NCBI RefSeq assembly: GCF_902364365.1
Contig: NZ_CABJDN010000005.1
Coordinates: 124,001 to 188,000, forward strand
DNA length: 64,000 nt
Direction: 5' to 3'
From: Bacteroides intestinalis
GTDB lineage: Bacteria; Bacteroidota; Bacteroidia; Bacteroidales; Bacteroidaceae
Shown: piece by piece, positions 18,333-27,116 of the stretch
How the letters are laid out: each line of letters begins with the position of its first letter
Numbering within the stretch: the first letter of the stretch is position 1
Made by a program: the position numbers and the translations under genes
The notes under the pieces: generated by a model
Seen by the model: only the letters and a program-made list of their open reading frames with translations
Databases searched by the model: none
Told to the model about the DNA's origin: nothing

Positions 18333-18998
18333 TTATTCAAAGTCGTCAATTGTGTAGTTCAGGAAATCAGCAAAAGGTTTCATTTGCTTAAAGATTTCCG
18401 CCGTACGATCCACGCAATCGGATGCCAGAAAGAAGCTGTCCGGTTGATTGCAGTAACAGGTATATTCCTTGCACTTCAGATATTGTATATATTCAAAATC
18501 CTTCGGAAACCCTTTTGGAGCTGTTTTTAGGAAGTCTTCGCCTATCACCGGAAAGTATTGCTTGAAAGCCGGATTCTCAACTATACCGCGAAATTCGTCT
18601 ATGTTATCATACACTGCCTGTCGCACGGCTTTCAGCGTTTTAGGAGGCAGGCAATAGCTGCCGCCTGCCAACAGGCAGTTGCCCGGTTCGATGTGAACGT
18701 AGTAACCGCAGTGGTCTGATTTCTTACCGCGGGCGTTGATGTATCCGCCCAAATGAGTTTTATACGGGGTCTTGTCCTGCGAAAAGCGCGTATCACGATA
18801 AATTCGGTAAGTACAGTCTTTGACTTGAACGCCACGAATACTTTCATCGAAAAGCGAGATACGGGTAATTATAGCCGATAACAGGTTCTCAAATTCCCCA
18901 CGGGCTTCTTCATACAAGTCCTTATGAGCATTGAACCATTCGCGGTTATTGTTAGCGGACACTTCTTTTAAGAATTGAAAAATAACAGGGATGTTCAT
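18333..18998 (-). CDS. DUF2461-family protein
   Basis: About 221 residues from the ATG at 18998 (MNIPVIFQFLKEVSANNN). The reading frame stays open a further 36 codons upstream, but that extension runs through a terminator-like hairpin and does not look like family sequence, so the shorter start is preferred. Family features include NNREWFNAHKDLYEEARGEFE, VKDCTYRIYRDTRFSQDKTPYKTHLGGYI and PGNCLLAGGSYCLPPKTL. The biochemical role of DUF2461 is not established. It is the first gene of a probable DUF2461-yhcH-glgB series. Confidence 0.85.
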   Translation of the reverse strand: MNIPVIFQFLKEVSANNNREWFNAHKDLYEEARGEFENLLSAIITRISLFDESIRGVQVKDCTYRIYRDTRFSQDKTPYKTHLGGYINARGKKSDHCGYYVHIEPGNCLLAGGSYCLPPKTLKAVRQAVYDNIDEFRGIVENPAFKQYFPVIGEDFLKTAPKGFPKDFEYIQYLKCKEYTCYCNQPDSFFLASDCVDRTAEIFKQMKPFADFLNYTIDDFE

Positions 18999-19064
18999 AT
19001 TGGTATTTTCCTTATTATCTGACAAAATTACGCATAATTTTCCTAACATGCTACAAAGAGGGAT

Positions 19065-19096
19065 AAAAAAAGCATCGGCTCTGGTAAACCGATGCT
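19065..19096 (-). terminator. Terminator-like hairpin upstream of DUF2461
   Basis: On the minus strand, stem AGCATCGG/CCGATGCT (19089-19096 and 19071-19078, 8 bp, 10-nt loop) is followed by six Ts (19065-19070). No annotated minus-strand gene ends here, so it may end a short RNA or act as an attenuator in the DUF2461 leader. A second hairpin with arms AACAGA/TCTGTT lies just upstream of it in transcript order. Confidence 0.6.
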
Positions 19097-19269
19097 CCTT
19101 ACACATTTATCAATCAAACAGACGCTTCTGTTTTTGATGTACTTACTTATCACAAGCGGGTACGTCTCCTTTAATTAATCTTATATCTAATACTATGAAA
19201 AACACAATAATATAACACGCCTCCACAGAAAAAGTTCGAAGGGGTATGTGTGTTTTTATCATTTGTTTA

Positions 19270-19277
19270 TATCTTTG
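19270..19277 (+). promoter_or_regulatory. -7 element before the DUF6965-like gene
   Basis: TATCTTTG, a fit to TAnnTTTG, 20 bp before the chosen ATG at 19298. This supports the ATG at 19298 over the longer frame that would begin at 19250, upstream of the promoter. Confidence 0.6.
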
Positions 19278-19297
19278 TAGAAAAATTATACGAACAG

Positions 19298-19534
19298 ATG
19301 GAATATAAGTATGATGAAGAAAGTGTGAATGCCCTGATGGAATGGGCTGATAACGCGCAGTTACCCAAAGAGTTACAGTTAAGTGAGGCCGAAAATATTG
19401 TGAATCTTAGACAATATGTGGTGGCAAATATAAACGATATCAAAGCGCATTATCCGGATGAGTTTTACAATCCGGCCATTACGCGTCTGTACAGGCTGAA
19501 GGAAAAACTGGAAGGAGAAAGTACTACTGAGTAA
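19298..19534 (+). CDS. Small DUF6965-like protein
   Basis: 78 residues from ATG 19298 (MEYKYDEESVNALMEWADNA). Acidic and helical, with no signal peptide or membrane segment. It resembles small Bacteroidetes proteins annotated as DUF6965; the function is unknown. It stands alone on the plus strand between minus-strand operons. A 62-bp palindromic structure begins right at its stop codon. An in-frame start at 19250 is rejected because the -7 element lies downstream of it. Confidence 0.75.
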   Translation: MEYKYDEESVNALMEWADNAQLPKELQLSEAENIVNLRQYVVANINDIKAHYPDEFYNPAITRLYRLKEKLEGESTTE

Positions 19535-19596
19535 CACAGAGTTCCACAGAGTTATCTTTATTCGAAAGAATCCTTATTACTCTGTGGAACTCTGTG
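19535..19596. repeat. 18-bp inverted repeat between convergent genes
   Basis: CACAGAGTTCCACAGAGT (19535-19552) and its perfect complement (19579-19596), 26-nt spacer. Each arm itself holds a repeated word, CACAGAGT. There is no T-tract, so it may block transcription from both sides as a structural terminator or be a dispersed palindromic repeat. Confidence 0.8.
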
Positions 19597-19618
19597 CTGC
19601 TCTGTGGCGGAAATCCTA

Positions 19619-21316
19619 TTATAGTTTGATTTTCAATATCTTTCCACTATATCCTTCTACAGCAACTTCCGTAGCCTTATAAGGCAGCAAACTAATACTT
19701 TCCGTCTTTCCGGTTAGCAAATCTACTGCCGGGTAAACATCCATTTGCGGTATTTGCAGGAAATCGAAGGCGTGAGAAGGCACATTGATAGCTACATCTA
19801 CTGAAATGTGGTCAAAGTTTACGATAATGAACAATAACTCTTTTCCGGCTTTGCGTAAGAATGTGTATTGTTTATGCTCATTGAAGCGCCAGCCATTTGC
19901 GTTGGCATACATCAGATCGAAGAATTCTCCTTCAGTGATTGCTTTTTCTTTGTTGCAAAGCGTCAGGATGCGTTGGTAGATACTATAGATGTGTTTTTGG
20001 TCTTCCGTCAACATCTTGCCATCGAACTTTCCGCCATTCCGCCAGCGACGAATGGTATCTACACTCCAATAATCAAAAATAGTGGTACGTCCGTCTCTGC
20101 CGCTGAAACCTTCGCTATCCATGCCTAGCTCACCGAATTCTTGCCCGAAATAAATCATCATCGGATTGGTATTCATACAAGCTGAAACAATCAGTCCCGG
20201 AACTGCTTTACGTGGATTTCCGGCAAAGAAATCAGAAGCAATGCGCTGTTCGTCATGGTTCTCCAGGAAATTCAGCATCCGCTTCTCGATGCCACCCAGA
20301 CTTTGCCAGGAACGGGTAATGGCCGTAGCCGAATCATAGCCGCAAATCACATTGCGAAGTGTATCATAAAGCCCTACCTTGTCATATAGATAATCAAATT
20401 TTCCTCGGAATAAGTAATTCTGATATTCTGCCGGATTATAAACCTCTGCAATGAATAACAGGTCGGGATATTTCTCTTTCACTTGCGGAATCACCCATTC
20501 CCAGAACTCAACCGGAACCATTTCCGCCATGTCACAACGAAAGCCGTCGATATTCTTGTCTGCCCAGAAAAGAAGGATATCCAGCATCTTTGTCCAGGTG
20601 TCCGGAGTGGGATTGAAGTGACAGGTTCCACCATTCTGATAGTCCACTCCATAATTCAGCTTCACGGTTTCGTACCAGTCGGTGATATTGGGATAAGCAT
20701 CGAAACGATTGTTTCCCGTAGCCTTGGCAGGACATTCTTTATAAGGTTCCGCAGCCGATCCTTTCATATCAAACTGACCATGCAATTCGGATTGAGGAAT
20801 ATAGTAAAAATTATTATATGGGCTGAAAGCGTAATTAGGATCATCATTTGCACCCAACTGTGAAGTTCCGTCAGGTTGTGCATCCGAATGATATTGGCGG
20901 GCAACGTGATTCGGAACAAAATCGATAATGACTTTCAGACCGCTGCGATGAGTACGTTGTACCAGATTTTCAAATTCCTTCATACGTTCCTGTACATCAT
21001 TTGCCAAGTCCGGGTCCACGTCATAATAATCCTTGATGGCATAAGGAGAACCTGCTTTCCCCTTAACAATAGCCGGATGATCGGGGCGTATGTTGTAACG
21101 GCGATAATCCGTTTGCGTGGCATGCTCTATGATACCGGTATACCAAATATGGGTGGCTCCCAACTTCTTTATTTCATTGAGTGCCTTGGCTGTAAAGTCC
21201 GCCATTTTACCGCATCCGTTTTCCGTTATGTTTCCGTTATTGATGCAGTGATTATGATTGTTACCAAACAAGCGTGTAAACACTTGATAGATAATCATTT
21301 TTTCATCTTTCCCCAT
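19619..21316 (-). CDS. GH13 alpha-amylase family enzyme, cytoplasmic
   Basis: 565 residues, no signal peptide, so probably acting on intracellular glycogen or imported maltodextrins. GH13 motifs in order: VIIDFVPNHVAR (region I, about 130), GFRCDMAEMVP (region II, nucleophile Asp near 265), LLFIAEVYNP (region III, acid/base Glu near 290) and FLENHDEQRIAS (region IV, near 360). The start may be 21316 or the internal ATG at 21298 (MIIYQVFTRLFGN), where family similarity begins. The patatin gene lies 7 bp upstream on the same strand, so they are likely co-transcribed. Exact specificity is not predictable. Confidence 0.9.
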   Translation of the reverse strand: MGKDEKMIIYQVFTRLFGNNHNHCINNGNITENGCGKMADFTAKALNEIKKLGATHIWYTGIIEHATQTDYRRYNIRPDHPAIVKGKAGSPYAIKDYYDVDPDLANDVQERMKEFENLVQRTHRSGLKVIIDFVPNHVARQYHSDAQPDGTSQLGANDDPNYAFSPYNNFYYIPQSELHGQFDMKGSAAEPYKECPAKATGNNRFDAYPNITDWYETVKLNYGVDYQNGGTCHFNPTPDTWTKMLDILLFWADKNIDGFRCDMAEMVPVEFWEWVIPQVKEKYPDLLFIAEVYNPAEYQNYLFRGKFDYLYDKVGLYDTLRNVICGYDSATAITRSWQSLGGIEKRMLNFLENHDEQRIASDFFAGNPRKAVPGLIVSACMNTNPMMIYFGQEFGELGMDSEGFSGRDGRTTIFDYWSVDTIRRWRNGGKFDGKMLTEDQKHIYSIYQRILTLCNKEKAITEGEFFDLMYANANGWRFNEHKQYTFLRKAGKELLFIIVNFDHISVDVAINVPSHAFDFLQIPQMDVYPAVDLLTGKTESISLLPYKATEVAVEGYSGKILKIKL

Positions 21317-21323
21317 TCTATTT

Positions 21324-22157
21324 TTATTTTATGATTTGATAATTACTTTCATCTTTCCAGATGGTTCCCTGATCCGCTTTCAATTGATCCAGAAGAGCGT
21401 TAGCGGCATTGTATCCCTGCATAAATATTTCTTCTGCTTTTTCCAGTTCGGTATTACTGTATCCATCCAGGTTATACGGTTCTATTAATAAATCCGCTTT
21501 TTCCCGTTCGGGGAACGTATTGGCACGGAACATGAAGTGGTAGGAACGCATGGCAATACTTACAATATTCATCTTATATTTGTTCGCCAGTAGCGGACTA
21601 ACATTTACTGCCACCACTTTGCTGCAGACACGTCGGATGGTAGATACAGGTAAGTTCATAAACACCCCACCATCTACATAATGCGTTCCTTCTATTTTTA
21701 CAGGAGAGAAGAGGACAGGCATACAGCAGGAAGCTGCCACACGTTCGGCAATATTCCCTTTGTGGAAATGCACCACACGTCCGTGATCGAGGTCGGTTGC
21801 AGTGATGATGAGAGGTATTTGCAATTCTTCCATCGTCTTTGCTTTCAGATTGGTTTTCAGGAAATCAATAAATTCGCCTAACTCGAACAATCCCACTTTC
21901 GGGATGACTAATTTGGTCAGATCCTGGAACTTATGCCCGGAGAAGTAATCCAGCACTTTATGCGGTTCGTTACCGTCTGCATAAAACACGCCTGCCAAAG
22001 CCCCTGCGCTTACTCCCGAAAGGATATTAGGTTTGATGTCATGTTCCAACAATGACTGCATCACGCCCAGATGTGCGAAACCCTTGATAAAACCACCGCT
22101 CAAAGCATATCCTATAGGATATTTGTTCGTAAACCAATTATTTGATGTTGCCTCCAT
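21324..22157 (-). CDS. Patatin-like phospholipase
   Basis: 277 residues. Patatin fold with all catalytic signatures: oxyanion loop ALSGGFIKGFAHLG (about 18-31), nucleophile elbow GVSAG (about 48-52) and the catalytic Asp in YVDGGVF (about 166). It lacks a signal peptide, and unlike surface patatins it has no C-terminal beta-barrel, so it is probably an intracellular lipid acyl hydrolase. It is the upstream gene of a two-gene unit with the GH13 amylase (7-bp gap). The link between lipid hydrolysis and amylase is not explained. Confidence 0.93.
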   Translation of the reverse strand: MEATSNNWFTNKYPIGYALSGGFIKGFAHLGVMQSLLEHDIKPNILSGVSAGALAGVFYADGNEPHKVLDYFSGHKFQDLTKLVIPKVGLFELGEFIDFLKTNLKAKTMEELQIPLIITATDLDHGRVVHFHKGNIAERVAASCCMPVLFSPVKIEGTHYVDGGVFMNLPVSTIRRVCSKVVAVNVSPLLANKYKMNIVSIAMRSYHFMFRANTFPEREKADLLIEPYNLDGYSNTELEKAEEIFMQGYNAANALLDQLKADQGTIWKDESNYQIIK

Positions 22158-22258
22158 GTAAAAAATCTACCATATATTTGTTCGCCACGAAATTAGTGAT
22201 TTTATCGTAGGTTGAAAGTAAAAAGGGAGAAAAATGTGCTAAGTATAGAGAAAAAGCA

Positions 22259-22295
22259 ACGCCTGCCCCCAATTTATACAATCGAAGACAGGCGT
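22259..22295 (-). terminator. Terminator of the Fe-S/DUF362 operon
   Basis: Minus-strand stem ACGCCTG/CAGGCGT (22289-22295 and 22259-22265) followed on that strand by a TGCTTTTTC tail. It lies about 25 bp after the stop of the NapH-like gene. Confidence 0.65.
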
Positions 22296-22320
22296 CAGTG
22301 GGAATCGGGAAAATATTTAA

Positions 22321-23838
22321 TCAAAAGCCGAAATCATCCACCTGAATTTCTTCCTGATGATTATCGGTGAAGGGTTTAGCCTCTTGCTGTACGGCATTTC
22401 CTTCGATATATACGGCGCGGAAGGGGCGGGCAGGGCAGACGTATTCACAACCGCCACAACCTACACAAATTTCCGTATCTATATGAGGAATTGTCAATCC
22501 GTCCTTGAAAGGAATCATCGACAGAGCTTGCGTAGGACAATGTTCCGAACAAGCCCCACAACTGGTTCCGTCGCGGTAGACGATGCAGTTCTCCTCGATG
22601 AAGACAACTTTACCCATCTGTGTCAGGTGTTTCTGCTCTTTCGTCAGTGGCAGGATAGCTCCATCCGGACAAACATCCCCGCATACGGTACAATCAAAAT
22701 TACAGAAACCCTTTTCAAAGAAAACGGTCGGCTGCATCATTCCCCCTAAACCATACTCCATAAAAGCAGGCTTCAGTACATGAGAGGGACATTTGCTGAC
22801 ACACAGGTGGCACGAGGTGCAATGTGCCTGAAAATGCTCCAGACTGATAGATCCCGGCGGCGTTATAGGCGTCTGACGTTTATCACTTTTCATTCCGGCT
22901 GCCACAGCCGCTACATTCTGGGCTTGTGCCATTACTGTGGGAGTTGCGGCGGCAGTTGTCAGCCCGGCAAGTAAAAAACGGCGTTTGGAAGCGTCAGTCA
23001 CCTGTTTCTTTGTTTTGAGGGGAGTGGTATAACTAAGTGCATTCTGGCGACATTCACCCAAGCAATCGAAACAATCTACGCAACGACTGTAGTCAATAAT
23101 CTGTTCCGGGCTATTAATACATGAGGCTTTGCATTTAGTAGCACACAGTCCGCAATGATTGCATTTTTCTGTATCGATACGTACTTTAAACAGTGAGAAG
23201 CGGCTCAGAAAGCCAAGCAACGTACCTACCGGGCATATTGTGTTACACCAGATACGTCCGTATTTCCATGCCAGAAAGCCAATCACCAAGAACGTCAACA
23301 GTCCGATAATAAAGGACGAGATACTCAGAAGAGAAGCGTCCACCTGATAGAAAGTATAGTTATTGAAACTTGAAAATATGCTTTCCAGCAAATTGTTCCC
23401 TAACATATACACAGGTTTAAACACATTGACCGTCATACGTCCGAAAGCGCTGTAAGGATCGAGCAGACCTAAAATGACCGTAAATCCAAAAAGGAAAGCT
23501 ATAGCCGTCACCCCCAATACTCCCCAGCGGAGTATATTCTTGGCAGGCGAGTAGCGGAAACGTTTCTTTTTTTTAGCTGTCTTTTTAGAAATCCAGGTCA
23601 CTATATCCTGAAAGATACCCATCGGGCAAATTGTAGAGCAATAGATACGTCCCAATAACAAGGTAATCAGTATCAGCACTGTCAGGATGATAAAACTGAG
23701 TGACATCAATGCCGGTACAAACTGTATATGCGCCAGTCTGTGGAAACTATTTGGCAATATTTCCGCAAAATCCAAAAAATAAAAAGTTATCAGCCCGAAA
23801 ATGACAACGGACAGTATAATACGTGCTTTTCTCAACAT
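22321..23838 (-). CDS. NapH/NosR-like polytopic Fe-S protein
   Basis: 505 residues. The N-terminal half has about five membrane helices and the two CxxxCP motifs characteristic of NapH-type quinol-oxidising proteins (CSTICPMG, CNTICPVG). Then come CNHCGLCATKCKASC and CVDCFDCLGEC, a segment with a signal-like TTAAATPTVMAQAQ, and four more ferredoxin-type clusters: CTSCHLCVSKCP, CNFDCTVCGDVCP, CGACSEHCP and CVGCGGCEYVCP. It probably passes electrons between the quinone pool and a soluble or periplasmic partner. It sits 26 bp behind a DUF362 gene in a four-gene operon. The electron acceptor is unknown; no nitrate or nitrous-oxide reductase is nearby. Confidence 0.85.
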   Translation of the reverse strand: MLRKARIILSVVIFGLITFYFLDFAEILPNSFHRLAHIQFVPALMSLSFIILTVLILITLLLGRIYCSTICPMGIFQDIVTWISKKTAKKKKRFRYSPAKNILRWGVLGVTAIAFLFGFTVILGLLDPYSAFGRMTVNVFKPVYMLGNNLLESIFSSFNNYTFYQVDASLLSISSFIIGLLTFLVIGFLAWKYGRIWCNTICPVGTLLGFLSRFSLFKVRIDTEKCNHCGLCATKCKASCINSPEQIIDYSRCVDCFDCLGECRQNALSYTTPLKTKKQVTDASKRRFLLAGLTTAAATPTVMAQAQNVAAVAAGMKSDKRQTPITPPGSISLEHFQAHCTSCHLCVSKCPSHVLKPAFMEYGLGGMMQPTVFFEKGFCNFDCTVCGDVCPDGAILPLTKEQKHLTQMGKVVFIEENCIVYRDGTSCGACSEHCPTQALSMIPFKDGLTIPHIDTEICVGCGGCEYVCPARPFRAVYIEGNAVQQEAKPFTDNHQEEIQVDDFGF

Positions 23839-23864
23839 AAGTGTGTATACTTTTATAGCTTGAA

Positions 23865-24800
23865 TTAAAGCCTGATGCGCTTTACATTCAGCTTATCCAA
23901 ATCCATCGTTCCAATCTTCAATGCCTGCCCGTTAGCAAGGTGAGCTACGCTTTCAAGCGGCATTTCGCGAACCTGGTTAAAGAATTTGGTGGCAGCCGTA
24001 TCTACGGCCACAATATCCTGTGAAATAAATAGTCCTTTGGTCAATACCACATCCGAAGCAGAACGTCCGCGCGGACCATTCGTTTTCAAAACGCGATAGG
24101 CATCCACCACATTCAGCACAGCTTTCTTGTCCATTGTGCAGATATCGGCAATACATTGCTGCAAGTCGTTGGAATGGAAGAAACCACGATCCCAGACAAT
24201 ACCCATGTGGTTCTTCATGGAAATCGTCAGGTTGGCGCCTCCATGGTTTTTCAGGATGGGCACATTGATCCATACATCACTGTTCAGAATAGCTTCGTGC
24301 ACCTTGGCACTTTTCATGCGTACACCTTTGGGCAATGAGACTGGTTTATAGTAGCTTTCCAGATGAGCCGGCATAACCTTGGCACCCGCAGCTTTGGCAG
24401 CTTCTTCAATGCCGCTGTTCTTGTAGCACTTCTGCCAGTCATCGCAAGTATGATCAAAAACCGTAACCTCCTTGGCACCTGCGGCAAGACACTGCTTCAC
24501 AATTTCCGCAACCAGCTTCGGATTTGTATTACCGGCCAGTTCGGGTACTTTATCCCAACCGATATTCGGTTTAACCACTACCTTTTGTCCCGGTTTGATA
24601 AACTGTTTCATGCCCCCCATTTCTGTAATAGCACGCCGGAACATCACTTCCGGTTCTCCACCCATCACAGCTACCAGATCCACCTTACCACCGCCAGCAT
24701 TTGTCAGCTTTTGCGCCAGTATGTCCATTGCTTCGGAACGTTGCACGGTCATCACCGCACCCGTCACCGCCAGAGTCTTTAAGAAATCCCTTCTATTCAT
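23865..24800 (-). CDS. DUF362 protein with twin-arginine signal
   Basis: 311 residues. Starts with a Tat-type signal (NRRDFLKTLAVTGAVMTV), predicting export of a folded, probably cofactor-bearing protein. The DUF362 body includes VVVKPNIGWDKVPE, ITVFDHTCDDWQ-like and ILKNHGGANLTISMKNHMGI stretches. DUF362 is widespread near Fe-S proteins but has no proven activity. It lies between a phosphoribosyltransferase gene (38 bp) and the NapH-like gene (26 bp) on the same strand. A second DUF362 protein with its own ferredoxin clusters is encoded 1.1 kb upstream. Confidence 0.88.
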   Translation of the reverse strand: MNRRDFLKTLAVTGAVMTVQRSEAMDILAQKLTNAGGGKVDLVAVMGGEPEVMFRRAITEMGGMKQFIKPGQKVVVKPNIGWDKVPELAGNTNPKLVAEIVKQCLAAGAKEVTVFDHTCDDWQKCYKNSGIEEAAKAAGAKVMPAHLESYYKPVSLPKGVRMKSAKVHEAILNSDVWINVPILKNHGGANLTISMKNHMGIVWDRGFFHSNDLQQCIADICTMDKKAVLNVVDAYRVLKTNGPRGRSASDVVLTKGLFISQDIVAVDTAATKFFNQVREMPLESVAHLANGQALKIGTMDLDKLNVKRIRL

Positions 24801-24838
24801 AGGCCCTTTAGATTGTTAATCTATTAATTATCAATTAT

Positions 24839-25234
24839 TCATAGTATCCACGGGAACTTAAAACACGTCTCGTCAAACAAAGCATAATCTGCCGTACCAT
24901 TGACTGCGAATGTTTTTATCAGACGTGCCTCTTTCAGTAATTCGCACGCCAGACGAATGGTAGACCCTGTCTTAATACGGTCATCTACCAATAAGATGCT
25001 CTTACCTTTAAAATCAAAGTCAACCGGAGCGAGCAACTGGGGAGCATCGTACTTCGGATGCTGGTATTCATCCCGCAAATTGATACGTAGCAGATGCACT
25101 TCTTTTTGCAATCGCTGGTTGATGATACCTGCCGGAACGATACCGCCATTAGCAATAGCCACGATCATATCAAAATCATCGTGGAATTCAATTGTGCGGA
25201 AGCGTTCCAGCACTTCTTCCATTGTTTTTGCCAT
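24839..25234 (-). CDS. Small phosphoribosyltransferase
   Basis: 131 residues. Type I phosphoribosyltransferase fold with the PRPP-binding loop ILLVDDRIKTGSTIRLA (about 82-98) and an N-terminal FDMIVAIANGGIVPAGII block. It resembles xanthine/hypoxanthine-type enzymes but is shorter than most; the base specificity is not visible. It lies 24 bp behind an ECF S-component gene and 38 bp before DUF362, so in the same transcript. The pairing with a vitamin- or base-uptake S-component suggests salvage of an imported base-like compound (inference). Confidence 0.85.
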   Translation of the reverse strand: MAKTMEEVLERFRTIEFHDDFDMIVAIANGGIVPAGIINQRLQKEVHLLRINLRDEYQHPKYDAPQLLAPVDFDFKGKSILLVDDRIKTGSTIRLACELLKEARLIKTFAVNGTADYALFDETCFKFPWIL

Positions 25235-25258
25235 ATTGTTATGGGAGATAGTCTGTTA

Positions 25259-25768
25259 TTAAAGTTTGGAAATTGCTTTCAGCAGAGCGTAACCACCGAA
25301 CCATTGGATCAGCATGCCCGGAATACCGATACGGAAATCTTGTACGGCTAGGAAGAAGTTACCACATATAGCCCATTCAAAAGCAGTGCCAATCACCTGA
25401 TATGCAAGAATCACACCAAGCAATGCAACTAAGGATATTTTCTTTGTATATCGTGCGGCAAATGCAGCGGCTCCTGCAAGCAAACCGGATTTTATCAGCA
25501 ACACAGGCAATGCGGCGGCGGCAGGCATGCCAAACAGTAAATGATTAATTACCGGAGAAAGTAAAGCTGTAAGCAGTCCTACACGGAAACCGAATTTATA
25601 GGCGGCAATTAGTGTAAAGAAATAGATAGGCAGCAAAGTCGGTCCGCCCATGGGAACCAGATGGCAAAGCTGCGGCAATGCTATGTTTCCTGCAACAAAT
25701 AAGAATGCAAACAAATAGGTCTTCACGTTACTGAACGACAAAGAGTAGAGTTTAGCGGATGTTTCCAT
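25259..25768 (-). CDS. ECF transporter S-component
   Basis: 169-residue hydrophobic protein with about six predicted helices, including LFAFLFVAGNIALPQLCHLV, GPTLLPIYFFTLIAAYKFGF and IPGMLIQWFGGYALLKAI. The size and the GPTLLP and LLTALLSPVINHLLFGMP segments fit substrate-binding S-components of energy-coupling-factor vitamin importers. No EcfA/EcfT genes are adjacent, so it probably shares a module encoded elsewhere (group II). It is first in the operon with the phosphoribosyltransferase, DUF362 and NapH-like genes. The substrate is unknown; no riboswitch was recognised upstream. Confidence 0.8.
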   Translation of the reverse strand: METSAKLYSLSFSNVKTYLFAFLFVAGNIALPQLCHLVPMGGPTLLPIYFFTLIAAYKFGFRVGLLTALLSPVINHLLFGMPAAAALPVLLIKSGLLAGAAAFAARYTKKISLVALLGVILAYQVIGTAFEWAICGNFFLAVQDFRIGIPGMLIQWFGGYALLKAISKL

Positions 25769-25817
25769 TATTCAATGATTAGATTTTAATTTGTTATTAT
25801 TATGTTTCTTCAAGATA

Positions 25818-25825
25818 CAAAAGTA
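25818..25825 (-). promoter_or_regulatory. -7 element of the ECF-S/PRT/DUF362/NapH operon
   Basis: Minus strand TACTTTTG, fitting TAnnTTTG, 50 bp upstream of the S-component start codon. No convincing -33 motif. Confidence 0.55.
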
Positions 25826-25920
25826 GGAGATGAGCGTTCATTTTGTTTGAAGATTTGTCTCAATCCTTACAGGTTTTGTATCAGTACATTTATATTATGA
25901 CTCTTTCGGACGGAAAAGGT

Positions 25921-27042
25921 TTAAATCTTCACCAATTCATATTGCATATTGCCCAATCCGATCTTTTCCGCATGGCGCAATCCAGCCAGCCAGTCTGTAT
26001 CCGGGTGCATCATGTGGAACTTGTCATGGCCGCACAAATCATCGTGCTCATGCCCAGCAGAAAGGCGGTTACCCGTGTGCAGTATAGGAGCCTGGATGAC
26101 CATATCCGCGCATGCTTTATCCAGAGCCACCGGGTCTGTAGAAGCCAGAATACCGAGGTCGGGAACAATGGCAGCATCATTATGATTCCAACAGTCACAT
26201 TCCGGAGATACGTTCATTATAAAACTGATGTGGAAGTTGGGCTTATCTTTCACTACAGCCAGTGAATATTCGGCAATCTTATAGTTTAAGCGCTCGGACG
26301 TATCTTCATCGCCCATAATGGCGCCGTCATACTGGCACAAGGCGACACACTGTCCGCAACCTACGCATTTAGCGTAATCTATTTCTGCTTTGCGTCCTGC
26401 ATTCAGGTGTACGGCGTCGTGTGCACAGTGCTTCACGCAGATATTGCAGCCGATGCAACTTTCCGTATCTATTTTGGGTTGAGAGGCCGAATGCAGTTCC
26501 AGTTTTCCGGCTACGCTGGCACAACCCATGCCCAAATTCTTTAAAGCTCCGCCAAAGCCGGCTTGTTCGTGTCCCTTAAAGTGATTCATGCTGATGATAA
26601 TATCCGCATCGGCTATGGCAGTACCAATCTTAGGGGCGGCACAGTACTCACCGTTCAAGGGAATTTCCCGGCAATCCGTACCTTTTAATCCATCTCCGAT
26701 GATGACCTGGCATTGGGCGGATATAGGATTATAACCGTTTTCCATTGCGCTTTGCAGGTGATCGACGGCATTGGCACGACGGCCTGAATATAGTGTGTTA
26801 CAGTCCGTCAAGAAAGGTTTTGCACCATTGTTGCGCAATAGGTTTGCCATGCGAGCCGCGTAGTTCGGCCGAAGATAAGCAAGGTTTCCCGGCTCACCGA
26901 AGTGAATCTTGATAGCGACAAAACTGTCTTTTAAGGGTAGCTGTTCAATACCTGCCCGCTTTACCAGGCGCTCCATCTTATCCAGAAGATTGGAAGTAGG
27001 AGAGGTACGCAGGTCTGTGTAGTAGACTTTTGATGTTTCCAT
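25921..27042 (-). CDS. DUF362 protein with two [4Fe-4S] ferredoxin clusters
   Basis: 373 residues. DUF362 body (VYYTDLRTSPTSNLLDKMERL, FVAIKIHFGEPGNLAYLRP, DIIISMNHFKGHEQAGFGGALKNLGMG) with an inserted bacterial ferredoxin domain at about 185-250: CIGCNICVKHC and CVGCGQCVALC. There is no signal peptide, in contrast to the Tat-exported DUF362 protein nearby. It has its own spacing from the downstream operon (152 bp, with a promoter), so it is probably a separate unit of the same functional group. The reaction is unknown. Confidence 0.9.
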   Translation of the reverse strand: METSKVYYTDLRTSPTSNLLDKMERLVKRAGIEQLPLKDSFVAIKIHFGEPGNLAYLRPNYAARMANLLRNNGAKPFLTDCNTLYSGRRANAVDHLQSAMENGYNPISAQCQVIIGDGLKGTDCREIPLNGEYCAAPKIGTAIADADIIISMNHFKGHEQAGFGGALKNLGMGCASVAGKLELHSASQPKIDTESCIGCNICVKHCAHDAVHLNAGRKAEIDYAKCVGCGQCVALCQYDGAIMGDEDTSERLNYKIAEYSLAVVKDKPNFHISFIMNVSPECDCWNHNDAAIVPDLGILASTDPVALDKACADMVIQAPILHTGNRLSAGHEHDDLCGHDKFHMMHPDTDWLAGLRHAEKIGLGNMQYELVKI

Positions 27043-27116
27043 ATTACCTATTTATAGTTATAATATGTGCAAAAATAAGAGATATTATCCATATAAATAG
27101 GTATGGGAACAAAAAA

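Noticed and set aside
18999..19106. N-terminal extension of the DUF2461 gene to 19106
   Set aside because: The extension translates a terminator-like hairpin and lacks similarity to the family; ATG 18998 gives the usual length.
25769..25920. Riboswitch upstream of the ECF S-component
   Set aside because: Only about 45 nt separate the predicted transcription start and the start codon; no recognisable aptamer core was seen.
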